This document shows, piece after piece, positions 1-7,376 of a DNA stretch of 18,217 nt. A program made the translations under genes and the position numbers. The first letter of the stretch is position 1; the number at the start of each line of letters is the position of its first letter. The notes under the pieces are model-generated. The model had not been told where the DNA came from. It saw only the letters and a list, made by a program, of their open reading frames with translations, and did no database searches. The stretch spans positions 1-18,217 of the forward strand of contig DFAQ01000026.1 of assembly GCA_002365865.1 (NCBI GenBank). Direction: 5' to 3'. The stretch comes from Pelotomaculum sp. UBA3102 (GTDB taxonomy: Bacteria > Bacillota > Desulfotomaculia > Desulfotomaculales > Pelotomaculaceae).

Positions 1-33
1 CAAAAAATTTACCTTGATATAAATAAAAAAATA

Positions 34-58
34 CAAAAACGCCGCAACTCTTGCGGCG
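34..58 (-). terminator. Rho-independent terminator of the tRNA operon
   Basis: On the minus strand an 8-bp GC-rich stem (CGCCGCAA / TTGCGGCG) with a 3-nt loop is followed at once by five T residues. It lies 11 nt past the CCA end of tRNA-Arg and closes the tRNA-Gly/tRNA-Arg transcript. No terminator is visible between the phosphodiesterase gene and the tRNAs, so read-through from that operon probably ends here too. Confidence 0.9.
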
Positions 59-69
59 CCTCACTTCTC

Positions 70-146
<77 letters not shown>

Positions 147-149
147 ATG

Positions 150-223
150 TGGAGCGGGTGATGGGAATCGAACCCACGTACCCGGCTTGGAAGGCCGGTG
201 CTCTACCATTGAGCTACACCCGC
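150..223 (-). tRNA. tRNA-Gly, anticodon UCC
   Basis: Cloverleaf on the reverse strand: acceptor stem GCGGGTG/CACCCGC, D-arm with GTAGCTCAATGGTAGAGC, anticodon stem CCGGC/GCCGG around CTTCCAA (anticodon TCC), T-arm with GGTTCGATTCC, and an encoded CCA end. It is the first gene after a strong promoter and is followed by tRNA-Arg after only 3 nt, so the two are co-transcribed. Confidence 0.97.
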
Positions 224-265
224 TCGAAAAAAAACTTGTTATTGTTGTTATTCACGGTAGTTATT

Positions 266-294
266 ATTATAACTAAAAATGAGCGCAGCGTCAA
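266..294 (-). promoter_or_regulatory. Sigma-A type promoter of the tRNA-Gly/tRNA-Arg operon
   Basis: On the minus strand TTGACG (-35, 294-289) and a perfect TATAAT (-10, 271-266) are separated by exactly 17 nt. The start of transcription would fall about 35 nt upstream of the mature 5' end of tRNA-Gly, leaving a short leader for processing. Confidence 0.88.
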
Positions 295-324
295 AGTTTT
301 TAATTTAAAATGAAGTATTTCCTT

Positions 325-807
325 TTATTTTAAGACCCGGTATATATTTGGTATTATTTCTTTCCCTCTAACTTCTAAAATGCCATAACTAGGCCGTGTC
401 TGGTCCCGGGGCCTAGAAATACTGCCGGGATTAAAGAATAACACACCGCTTTCTTTGATCATTTCCACGGTGTGGGTATGTCCGAACACAACTAATTTTG
501 CTCCGCACTCCCCGGCACGAGCCAGAAGTTTCCCGAACCGGTGCCCCGGCATTCCTCCTGTATGACCGTGAACCAGTAATATAACACCTCCTTCCGTCTC
601 TAAAAACACCTCCGTCGGTCCTTCATCAAAACCGTCACAATTTCCGAGGACAGCATGCACCGGAAGCCCGGTTTCCGCAGCCAACTCAAGGCCGTCCCGG
701 TAATGATCGCCTGCATGAAGAATGAAATCCACCCGGCCGGACTCTTTTAAGGCCCTCCGGGCAAATTTTAAGTTGCCGTGACTGTCGCTGAAAACTATTA
801 TCCGCAA
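325..807 (-). CDS. yfcE: YfcE/YsnB-type metallophosphoesterase
   Basis: Binuclear-metal phosphodiesterase of the calcineurin-like YfcE/MJ0936 family, about 160 aa, as usual for the family. The metal-binding motifs appear in order: FSDSHG at the N-terminus, HAGDH, LGNCDG, VHGHTGG and FGHTHT; an NPGSISRPR segment precedes the final strands. Known members hydrolyse simple phosphodiesters in vitro; the physiological substrate is not settled. The start is chosen at TTG 807, because the family begins directly at the (M/L)RIIVFSDSHG strand and a GGAGTGAG SD lies 10 nt upstream, overlapping the rdgB stop. An ATG at 828 with AGGA 5 nt before it would add seven residues and overlap rdgB by 14 nt. It is the last gene of the rph-rdgB-yfcE block, the order also seen in Bacillus (rph-ysnA-ysnB). 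Confidence 0.9.
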   Translation of the reverse strand: MRIIVFSDSHGNLKFARRALKESGRVDFILHAGDHYRDGLELAAETGLPVHAVLGNCDGFDEGPTEVFLETEGGVILLVHGHTGGMPGHRFGKLLARAGECGAKLVVFGHTHTVEMIKESGVLFFNPGSISRPRDQTRPSYGILEVRGKEIIPNIYRVLK

Positions 808-814
808 AAATTGC

Positions 815-1423
815 TCACTCCATACCATCAATTTCCTGCAATTCCAAAAGGATGTCCAACGCACCTGCCAGCGCCCGGAAACGGTGACTGATTTTATTTT
901 TTATCTCCAGATCCAGTTCTGCCATAGTCCTGCCGTAATCAGGAAGGTAAAACAACGGGTCATATCCAAAACCCCCGTGCCCTCTCGGTTCCTCTGCAAT
1001 AATGCCTTCGCAGGCACCTTCAGCGGTATAAACCCAACCGTCAGGTACGGCAACCGCCATGACGCATTTAAAACGGGCGGTACGCAGTTTAGCCGGCACA
1101 CCGGACATGAGTTCCAATAATTTCTTATTATTAGCTTCGTCATTTTTATCTTCACCGGCAAAGCGTGACGAAAGGACGCCGGGGGCCCCGTCCAGACAGT
1201 CTACTTCCAGACCGGAATCATCCGCCAGAGTTATTAAACCTGTTTGCTCACACACAACTGAAGCTTTTTTTACCGCATTTTCCCTGAATAAATCTCCGTC
1301 TTCTTTGATTTCTTGAATCCCTGGAAAATAATCAAGGGATAATATTTTTATTTCATAGGAAGAGAGCAATTCGGAAATTTCTCTTACCTTATTTGGGTTT
1401 TTGGTAGCCAGAACCAGCTTCAT
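815..1423 (-). CDS. rdgB: RdgB/HAM1 family XTP/dITP pyrophosphatase
   Basis: Non-canonical purine NTP pyrophosphatase that removes XTP, dITP and ITP from the nucleotide pool. The 202-aa length is typical. Family landmarks are the N-terminal LATKNPNKVREI, the metal/catalytic segment LADDSGLEVD, the GAPGVLSSRFAG loop, GGFGYDPLF and the C-terminal SHRFRAL. The ATG start shares one base with the rph stop codon (TAATG), which indicates translational coupling. It sits between rph and the phosphodiesterase gene in a single operon. Confidence 0.97.
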   Translation of the reverse strand: MKLVLATKNPNKVREISELLSSYEIKILSLDYFPGIQEIKEDGDLFRENAVKKASVVCEQTGLITLADDSGLEVDCLDGAPGVLSSRFAGEDKNDEANNKKLLELMSGVPAKLRTARFKCVMAVAVPDGWVYTAEGACEGIIAEEPRGHGGFGYDPLFYLPDYGRTMAELDLEIKNKISHRFRALAGALDILLELQEIDGME

Positions 1424-2172
1424 TACAAGAGCACCTCCCCGATACCGACCGCGATATCTCCCAGCACTTCTTTCTGATAATTAATCAGCCGTCCTATTCC
1501 TTGCGTAGCCATTTCAATCATGCTGTCCATTTCCGGGCGGGTAAAAGTGGCCTCTTCACCGGTCCCCTGAACCTCAACAAAACGGCCGGAGCCGGTCATA
1601 ACGACATTCATGTCCACTTCGGCTGCAAAATCCTCTTCGTAGCAGAGATCTAGAATAACCCGGTCCTTTAACTTTCCTACACTGGTAGCAGCTATAAAAT
1701 CCGTAACGGGTAAGCGCTTAAGCAATCCTTGTTCTTTCATCTTATTTAAGGCATCCACCAGGGCCACAAAGGCACCGGTTATCGCAGCCGTCCGGGTGCC
1801 GCCGTCCGCCTGGATGACATCGCAATCCAGCCAAATTGTGCATTCGCCCAGCACCGCCAGGTCTACTACTGACCGCAGGGAACGTCCGATGAGGCGTTGT
1901 ATTTCGTATGTCCGGCCGCTTACCTTGCCCCTGGTTGCCTCCCTGGGGGTCCTGGAACCGGTAGCCCGGGGAAGCATACCATACTCGGCGGTAACCCAGC
2001 CTTTCCCTTCCCCTTTAAGAAAAGCAGGTGGCCGGTCTTCCACTGTAGCGGTACAAATTACCCTGGTATCACCGATTTCAATTAATACCGACCCCTCAGC
2101 ATGTTTATTATAATTCCTGATTATCTTTACCGTCCTCATTTGCTCGGGTTCTCTTCCATCAATTCTTACCAT
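1423..2172 (-). CDS. rph: Ribonuclease PH
   Basis: Phosphate-dependent 3'-5' exoribonuclease that trims tRNA 3' ends. The 249-aa protein has the family signature throughout: RIDGREPEQMR near the start, EIGDTRVICTATVED, GWVTAEYGMLPRAT, SGRTYEIQRLIGRSLR, LDCDVIQADGGTRTAAITGA and the metal-site region DLCYEED...EVDMNVVMTG. The ATG at 2172 is chosen because AAAGGAG lies 7 nt upstream and the family starts just before RxDGR; a TTG at 2193 would lie upstream of that SD. It begins 23 nt after the activase stop codon and overlaps rdgB by one base, so the operon continues through it. Confidence 0.97.
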   Translation of the reverse strand: MVRIDGREPEQMRTVKIIRNYNKHAEGSVLIEIGDTRVICTATVEDRPPAFLKGEGKGWVTAEYGMLPRATGSRTPREATRGKVSGRTYEIQRLIGRSLRSVVDLAVLGECTIWLDCDVIQADGGTRTAAITGAFVALVDALNKMKEQGLLKRLPVTDFIAATSVGKLKDRVILDLCYEEDFAAEVDMNVVMTGSGRFVEVQGTGEEATFTRPEMDSMIEMATQGIGRLINYQKEVLGDIAVGIGEVLL

Positions 2173-2195
2173 TTTACATCTCCTTTGCGTCAATA

Positions 2196-2990
2196 TTAAA
2201 GCTGGCTGTGCCCACGTCCGGCCGCATCCACACAGCAGCCGATTGCGCCCGCGTATTCAGGATGCTCCGGTACGATAACCTCCACTCCCATTTTTTCCTC
2301 GATCATAATTTTTAGTGCCGTGTTACCGGTAACACCACCGGTAAAAACTATGACCCCGCCTGACAACAACCGGGTCAGCATCGGCTTTATGCGCTTAAAA
2401 ATACTGTGATTAACTCCCGCGGCCAGAGCGGGTATGGAATAGCCCTCCACCACCTTGCCGATCAATTCACTTTCACCGAAAACCGCACACGTGGAAGTCA
2501 GGTCCACCGGAGACTGATAATGCCTGCCGAGTTCATCCAGGCTAATATTTAATACCGCCGCCATATTTTCCAAATAGCGCCCCGTACTTGCAGCGCATTT
2601 ATCATTGGTCTGAAAATCAACCACCCGCCCGCTCCGTACCAGGGCCACTTTACTGTCCTGCCCGCCCAGGTCCAAAAGAGTAAAGTCCTTTAAACCGGAA
2701 AGTTGTACCGCACCCAGCGCATGAGCCATCACTTCGGGAATTACCCTGGCCCCTTCCACCTTCACCGTCTGGCGTCCGTAACCTGTAGCCGTCACGACGT
2801 CATCGCCAAAATTAACCGGCACGTTCATAGCCGAAAATTCAATTGCCAGCCCGCCATCCCTCCTTGCGGCATATGACCGGTAAAAGTCCATCGTATTAAA
2901 TTTACGCAGGCTTAATAAGCGGTCCGCCTCCATCAAAACCATCTTTATACTGCGGCTTCCAAGGTCAATACCTACCAACACATGCCTCAC
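2196..2990 (-). CDS. Acyl-CoA dehydratase activase (BadF/BadG/BcrA/HgdC ATPase family)
   Basis: ATPase of the ASKHA fold that uses ATP to inject an electron into a 2-hydroxyacyl-CoA dehydratase-type partner. At 264 aa it matches single-domain HgdC-type activases. Visible are the phosphate-1 loop GIDLGSRSIK (residues 7-16), TGYGR (69-73), the phosphate-2 loop LDLGGQDSK (106-114), and the two cysteines expected to hold the intersubunit [4Fe-4S] cluster: C132 in NDKCAASTGR and C168 in TCAVFGESE. It also has FTGGV and the C-terminal EYAGAIGCC. The GTG start overlaps the stop of the preceding dehydratase gene by 4 nt (GTGA), showing coupling; a second in-frame GTG at 2981 has a better placed GAGG. 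Its partner is encoded directly upstream. Confidence 0.93.
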   Translation of the reverse strand: MRHVLVGIDLGSRSIKMVLMEADRLLSLRKFNTMDFYRSYAARRDGGLAIEFSAMNVPVNFGDDVVTATGYGRQTVKVEGARVIPEVMAHALGAVQLSGLKDFTLLDLGGQDSKVALVRSGRVVDFQTNDKCAASTGRYLENMAAVLNISLDELGRHYQSPVDLTSTCAVFGESELIGKVVEGYSIPALAAGVNHSIFKRIKPMLTRLLSGGVIVFTGGVTGNTALKIMIEEKMGVEVIVPEHPEYAGAIGCCVDAAGRGHSQL

Positions 2991-3964
2991 CTCAACATGT
3001 CCAAAAAAACGTCCAGGCGCATCCGGGTACGGGCATCCAACCTTCCGGGCTTGTCTCCTTCCAGGGTTAAAACCGGAAGGTCAAGTTTTTGCCTGACAAT
3101 GAGGTCTTCAATCTGACGATAACAGAAACTCTGGGCATAATGAATAACCCCGTCCAACTTTCTTTTTGACATTTCACGGAAAATATCCTTCAGGCGAAAA
3201 AATACGCCGTAAGGATAGGTGTATAGCCGGTATTGTTCTACCAGGTCCCCGGTTTCAAAAGGCATGGTAAACTGCCTCTGGGTTTCGTTAAATACCACCC
3301 GTGCACCGCGTTCCTCCAGGTACCCGTACAGCTCTCCCATAATAGGCGGCACACCGATATACCCCAGTCGCAACTCTCTCTCCCGTGGTGGAGCGGAACG
3401 CGCCTGATTCAGAAAATCAACCACATCCGCCTCGAATTTATCCGGGTTACCGTTAAAATCGCTGCAACTGACCTGGTAAAAATGATTGTCCCAACCGCCC
3501 ACGCGGTTTTCCTCCCAGGTGAGCCGGTCCAGCTCCCAAACTTTTCTCCTGATCCGGTCCAGTCTTTCTTTTTCTTTCCGGACCTGCCGCCAGGAAACCC
3601 CGAAAAAGGACCTTATTTTTTCTATTTGCAGGTTCAGCAAATCAACGTCACGGTCGTAAGGGAAGGCAAAAGGAACCACTTCGATCCCGGCCAACTGCAA
3701 TGTTTCCATCAGGGCGTGGGTATTGCTGCAATCGCCTTGGGTAACCGCAATGACAGTCCGGATATCCCGGTACTTTAACATTGTGCTGTAAATTCCTTTT
3801 ATCCAGGCGCATATGTTGCGCGGATAACCGGCTATCTCGGCCTCTTCCACCAAGGCCCCCGGGTTTTCGTCGGTAATAAAAACATTGTTCAAATCTACCG
3901 GAACCCAATCGGCAGCATAAACCACCTCTATTGGCACCGTGGTGGTAATTCCAATTTTAGGCAA
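2987..3964 (-). CDS. 2-hydroxyacyl-CoA dehydratase family (HgdB/YjiM-like) iron-sulfur protein
   Basis: Member of the 2-hydroxyacyl-CoA dehydratase D-component family (PF06050-like), 325 aa, shorter than the roughly 370-430 aa of classical subunits. Three cysteines occupy the family cluster-ligand positions: C52 in YPRNICAWIKG, C79 in TQGDCSNTHALME and C281 in AQSFCYRQIED; the fold also shows GYIGVPP and TLEGDKPG near the end. The start codon is TTG with GGAGG 7-8 nt upstream. In classical enzymes two such subunits work with one activase; here one subunit and one activase are encoded and no CoA-transferase or acyl-CoA gene is near. This resembles the E. coli YjiM/YjiL pair and the double-cubane cluster proteins with their reductases, so the substrate cannot be assigned. 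It is the first gene of the rph operon. Confidence 0.88.
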   Translation of the reverse strand: MPKIGITTTVPIEVVYAADWVPVDLNNVFITDENPGALVEEAEIAGYPRNICAWIKGIYSTMLKYRDIRTVIAVTQGDCSNTHALMETLQLAGIEVVPFAFPYDRDVDLLNLQIEKIRSFFGVSWRQVRKEKERLDRIRRKVWELDRLTWEENRVGGWDNHFYQVSCSDFNGNPDKFEADVVDFLNQARSAPPRERELRLGYIGVPPIMGELYGYLEERGARVVFNETQRQFTMPFETGDLVEQYRLYTYPYGVFFRLKDIFREMSKRKLDGVIHYAQSFCYRQIEDLIVRQKLDLPVLTLEGDKPGRLDARTRMRLDVFLDMLR

Positions 3965-4097
3965 TACCTTACCTCCGTCTTGTCATAATTCAAGATCATT
4001 ATTCCCTTGCTGTACGGCCACAAGTCAAAGAGTAATTTTACAAGGATTGATGCCACTTTTTATATTCACTTGCAAAGTACCGGGTTCCTCTTTCTTT

Positions 4098-4142
4098 AAA
4101 AAAAACCCGCACTGCCCCGTGTTTAAAACCGGAGCAGAACGG
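4098..4142 (-). terminator. Rho-independent terminator of the amidase gene
   Basis: On the minus strand CCGTTCTGCTCCG (4142-4130) pairs with CGGGGCAGTGCGG (4119-4107) over 13 positions with two G.T wobbles and one T.T mismatch. The loop is 10 nt, and one G then eight T residues follow. It starts 56 nt after the amidase stop codon and isolates the amidase from the dehydratase operon. The remaining sequence between it and the dehydratase start (3965-4097) shows no convincing promoter. Confidence 0.82.
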
Positions 4143-4197
4143 AATTTTTTAATTATGTTTTAGTGTAATTTTAATATATTATACTGATAAAAAGCAG

Positions 4198-5748
4198 CTA
4201 GTTCCCGGAGAAATAAAGTCCGATACCGTTCACAATGGCTTCAGCGGCCTTATTTCTGAAATCACCGGTGGCAATCAATTTTTCTTCAGCCGTATTGGAA
4301 AGAAAAGCTACTTCCACCAGGATGGCCGGCATACCGGCAGTACGCAACACCACGAAATTAGCTTCCCTTATTCCAACGTCCTTCAAGCCCAAGGCCTTTA
4401 GCAGCTCAGACTGTACACACTGTGCCAACTTGTTGCTCTCTCGCGTTCTGGCAGCTTCACCGGGCTCTTCATAGTTGCTGTAAATATAAGTGCTGGTACC
4501 CCTCTTGGAACGGTCGGGGTGCGCGTTAAAATGAATGCTTACAAAGATATCCGCCTTATCCTTGTTAGCTTTGTCCGTCCTTTCATAAAGTCCTACATCC
4601 CAGTCGCCGGTTCTGGTCATAAGCACCCTGGCCCCCTGGGCTTCTAAAATGCCGGCCGCCTTTTTAGCCACATCAAGATTCATATCTTTTTCCTTTGTGC
4701 CCCGGCTTCCTATAGTACCCGGTTCACTTCCTCCGTGACCGGGATCTATGGCAATTACCCTGCCCTCATATGAACCTTTAATCTTCGGAATATAAGTTTC
4801 AACAGTCAATATTTTCCGGTCCTCGGATTGAGAAGCCGTATATTGAACTCCGTCTTCCAGGTCAAAGACCAGCCTGGTAATATCAGGGTCTCTCTGGGAA
4901 TATCCGGCCCGCACCTGGTGTACCGACTTTGACCCGACTTCTGTACTGTTAGCCAGATTACCAATCGAAACACCTTCCAGGTCGAAGACCAGGCGTTCAG
5001 GTTCGTCAAGGGTGAACGAAGAGTAATCGAAAGGTGTACCGGCCTTAACGACAGTACGGGTCTTATCTTCCAATTCATCTACTTCCAGGGACAATACCCC
5101 ATCGGACGGTTGTTCCCCGTTCCTACCGCCGCTACCTCTTGATATTTCGGTTTCACCTTGCTCTGAAGGAGGGTCCGGCGGTTTAACAGGTACGGTCCGG
5201 ATGCTTACCAAACTACCCGCAACCCAACCGACTTCTCCCGTGGAAATCTGCACCCTGTACCAGTCCCCGCTCTGGTTCAACACCGGTAAATCCTCATTCA
5301 GGCCGACCCGGGATATGATCCCGTTGCTTGTCCCCGGCCCGCTCCGCACGTTAACAACCTCACTGTTGATTAATGCCATTCTTCTAACCAGGGATTTGCC
5401 GGAATCCTGCGGTGTTGCAGGCTCCGTAGACGCCGGTTGCTGTACCGTAGGAACTGTTTCTATGTCTAAAAGCCAGCCTGCCACCCAGCCGGCCTCTCCC
5501 GTCGCCAGCCTTACTTGGTACCAGTCTCCGGATTTGTCCAGCACCGGTAAACGCTCGTTCAGACCGACCCGGGATATGATCCCGTTGCTTGTCCCCGGCC
5601 CGCTCCGCACGTTCAGTACGTCTACTCCTATTACCGCTACCTTGTCCGCAGCCGCCGCATACCGGAGACAAACCGGAAGGATACAGGCAAAAACACTTAT
5701 TATCAACGATACGAATAAAACCAAAGACGTTTTTTTACTTAACTGCAT
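4198..5748 (-). CDS. Secreted N-acetylmuramoyl-L-alanine amidase (SH3b-SH3b-AMIN-Amidase_3)
   Basis: Zinc amidase that cleaves the bond between N-acetylmuramic acid and the stem peptide, exported to the cell wall. An N-terminal signal peptide (about 1-34, KK then a hydrophobic core ending in AAAA) is followed by two bacterial SH3 domains (about 36-98 and 126-186), a polar linker, an AMIN domain (about 218-318) and Amidase_3 (about 329-513). Expected zinc ligands are H338 in DPGHGG, E353 in TKEKD and H406 in SIHFNAH; the catalytic glutamate is E479 in LVEVAFLSN. The ATG has GAGGAG 6 nt upstream. The gene is monocistronic, with a sigma-H-like promoter upstream and a terminator downstream, which suggests a role at the onset of sporulation; a vegetative or germination role remains possible. 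Confidence 0.95.
   Translation of the reverse strand: MQLSKKTSLVLFVSLIISVFACILPVCLRYAAAADKVAVIGVDVLNVRSGPGTSNGIISRVGLNERLPVLDKSGDWYQVRLATGEAGWVAGWLLDIETVPTVQQPASTEPATPQDSGKSLVRRMALINSEVVNVRSGPGTSNGIISRVGLNEDLPVLNQSGDWYRVQISTGEVGWVAGSLVSIRTVPVKPPDPPSEQGETEISRGSGGRNGEQPSDGVLSLEVDELEDKTRTVVKAGTPFDYSSFTLDEPERLVFDLEGVSIGNLANSTEVGSKSVHQVRAGYSQRDPDITRLVFDLEDGVQYTASQSEDRKILTVETYIPKIKGSYEGRVIAIDPGHGGSEPGTIGSRGTKEKDMNLDVAKKAAGILEAQGARVLMTRTGDWDVGLYERTDKANKDKADIFVSIHFNAHPDRSKRGTSTYIYSNYEEPGEAARTRESNKLAQCVQSELLKALGLKDVGIREANFVVLRTAGMPAILVEVAFLSNTAEEKLIATGDFRNKAAEAIVNGIGLYFSGN
5297..5352. repeat. 56-bp direct repeat, copy A (second SH3b domain of the amidase)
   Basis: This 56-bp stretch is repeated at 5558-5613 in the same orientation with one mismatch (G/A at the fifth base). 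It encodes the NVRSGPGTSNGIISRVGLNE part of each SH3b domain. The flanking parts of the two domains have diverged far more. Confidence 0.9.
5558..5613. repeat. 56-bp direct repeat, copy B (first SH3b domain of the amidase)
   Basis: Second copy of the repeat at 5297-5352, 55 of 56 bases identical, 261 bp away. Synonymous positions are conserved too, so the copies are either recently duplicated or kept alike by gene conversion. Confidence 0.9.
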
Positions 5749-5834
5749 TTTCTACTCCTCTTAGCCTGTTGGTAAAAAATAGTTAAGAACCTTAAGTATA
5801 GATCTTTTTCTACATTAAATCCAAAAGTTCCTCC

Positions 5835-5863
5835 TATTTCGTCATCCTTTTATTAAATCCTCT
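5835..5863 (-). promoter_or_regulatory. Sigma-H-like promoter of the amidase gene
   Basis: On the minus strand AGAGGATTT (5863-5855) matches the sigma-H -35 consensus RnAGGAwww in full. After an 11-nt spacer, GACGAAATA (5843-5835) matches the -10 consensus RnnGAATww except A for the T. The same layout with the same spacer precedes the Spo0F-like gene at 18153-18181. The leader to the ATG at 5748 would be roughly 80 nt and contains an AGGAGG (5835-5830 region) with no ORF behind it. The sigma-H assignment is inferred from consensus only. Confidence 0.5.
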
Positions 5864-5893
5864 TGAGGTAATTTATGGTAATAACTTTAATAA

Positions 5894-5953
5894 TAAAAAA
5901 ACCACATTTTGCTGAAGTTTGAAGCATTTTGCAACTTCAGCTCTCATGTGGTT
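5894..5953 (-). terminator. Long two-part hairpin terminator after the permease operon
   Basis: On the minus strand an outer stem AACCACAT/ATGTGGTT (8 bp) and an inner perfect 9-bp stem GCTGAAGTT/AACTTCAGC form an extended hairpin, followed by seven T residues. It begins about 46 nt after the permease stop codon. The stem is longer and less GC-rich than the other terminators here, but the T tract supports termination. Confidence 0.85.
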
Positions 5954-5999
5954 AGACAGGTTTGACTTTTAAATTGTTCCTTAAAATTACCTTGTCACG

Positions 6000-7376
6000 T
6001 TATTCATACTTACCTTCAACTTCTTTTGCAGTTCTTACCGGGCGGCGTCTCTTGGCAGCCGGTTTACCGGCCTGATATTTCTTCCTTAAATAGGGTACCG
6101 TCGTATTTACATATACCAGGCAGATCAGGAACGCCACAGCCATATATATCAGCACCCAAAGATTGGAGGTAAATACGGCTGCCGCAAGTATAGTAAAGAC
6201 TATTGTGGTTAAAGCCGGAACCAGGTAGCCCCCTTTAATCAGGTAAGGCCGGGGTTGGTCCGGCAACCTGCGGCGCAGACTGATCACCGCGAGGCCTGTC
6301 AGCGCGTAGACAATCGACTCCATGGCAGCGGCCAATTCCACCAGCATTACGTAGCGCTGGGTAAAAAGTGTTACCCCTGCCACCACCAGGCCGATAAAAA
6401 AAAGAGTTACGATTGCTGCCCAGGGAGTAAAAAACCTTATGCTGACTTTCTTGAAAACCGCCGGCAACACGTGCTCCCTGGCTGAAGCGTACATAAACCG
6501 GGAGACACTGATCATCCCGGCATTAAAGGTAGTTATCGTGGCAGCCAGGCTAACTGTCGTCATCCATAATACACCGGCATCCCCCAAAACAGCCCGGGCA
6601 AACACCACTTGCGGCGAGGCTGAATGCACCAGGGTTTCTTTAGGCAAAACGGCAGTCATACCCACGGTAAAAAGAGCATAGGCCACGCTTAGGATGCCCA
6701 GTGCGATCATCATCCCCCTGGATATTTGCTTGATTTGGGTGACCTCCTCAGCAAGCGGCGTCACCCACTCAAAACCGACAAAAAGAAATACCCCGATTGC
6801 TACAGCATTTATAATCCCTGAGGCGCTTCCCGGTGCCAGAGGGGCGTTCAATTGAAAATTAACTTTATACAGGGCGATCAGGCCGAAAAAAATGATCGAG
6901 GTAATGAGACCGTATGTGATGACATCCTGAAAAATACCGGTAATTTTAACTCCCCTGATGTTCATACCGGTCACTGCCAGGAGCATTAATACAATCCAGG
7001 CGTAAGACGGTACAGCGGGAAACGCCTCATTTAGGACAGAGGAAATCACGCAGCTTTCAGCCCCAACCACACCGATTATTACAATCAGCATATACAATAT
7101 TGATATCGTCAGGGATACCTGATCGTTAAAAGCGCGTCTGAAATAAAGCCGGATGCCGGCTGCCGTCGGCAGAAGGCCGTTCAATTCGGAAAAACAGGCC
7201 GCAGCCAGAAAGCAAAAGACCCCTCCCACTAGTATAGCGATCCAGGCCGTATCCCCTAGAAGAAAACCGGCTACCTGCACGGCAGCTATAAAAGACGAAC
7301 TGGCTAGGGTGAGGCCAGCACTTGTAGCAACCACTGTACGCAGAGTAAGAACCCTTTTTAACTGCAATTTATTCAC
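6000..7376 (-). CDS. APC-superfamily amino acid/amine permease
   Basis: Polytopic membrane transporter of 458 aa with about 12 predicted hydrophobic helices. It has the APC-type N-terminal helix region (TVVATSAGLTLASSSF) and the helix-6-like segment VGFEWVTPLAEEV; its C-terminal cytoplasmic tail is strongly basic (KKYQAGKPAAKRRRPVR). The substrate is not predictable by eye; amino acids or polyamines are typical for the superfamily. The GTG start at 7376 overlaps the end of the SCP2-like gene by 8 nt; a TTG three codons later with GGGGTGA 6 nt upstream is an alternative start. It is the last gene of a three-gene operon that ends at the long terminator. Confidence 0.88.
   Translation of the reverse strand: MNKLQLKRVLTLRTVVATSAGLTLASSSFIAAVQVAGFLLGDTAWIAILVGGVFCFLAAACFSELNGLLPTAAGIRLYFRRAFNDQVSLTISILYMLIVIIGVVGAESCVISSVLNEAFPAVPSYAWIVLMLLAVTGMNIRGVKITGIFQDVITYGLITSIIFFGLIALYKVNFQLNAPLAPGSASGIINAVAIGVFLFVGFEWVTPLAEEVTQIKQISRGMMIALGILSVAYALFTVGMTAVLPKETLVHSASPQVVFARAVLGDAGVLWMTTVSLAATITTFNAGMISVSRFMYASAREHVLPAVFKKVSIRFFTPWAAIVTLFFIGLVVAGVTLFTQRYVMLVELAAAMESIVYALTGLAVISLRRRLPDQPRPYLIKGGYLVPALTTIVFTILAAAVFTSNLWVLIYMAVAFLICLVYVNTTVPYLRKKYQAGKPAAKRRRPVRTAKEVEGKYE

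Noticed and set aside
3998..4028. TTGACT-19-AATAAT upstream of the dehydratase gene
   Set aside because: The 19-nt spacing and weak -10 make it a poor promoter, although the operon must have one in this gap.
4081..4109. CGGGTT/AACCCG inverted repeat as a plus-strand terminator
   Set aside because: The loop is long and no T run follows; the same region is better explained by the minus-strand terminator at 4098-4142.
3939..4163. 74-aa open frame on the plus strand across the dehydratase-amidase gap
   Set aside because: It runs through the dehydratase SD and the amidase terminator, has no SD and no protein-like composition.
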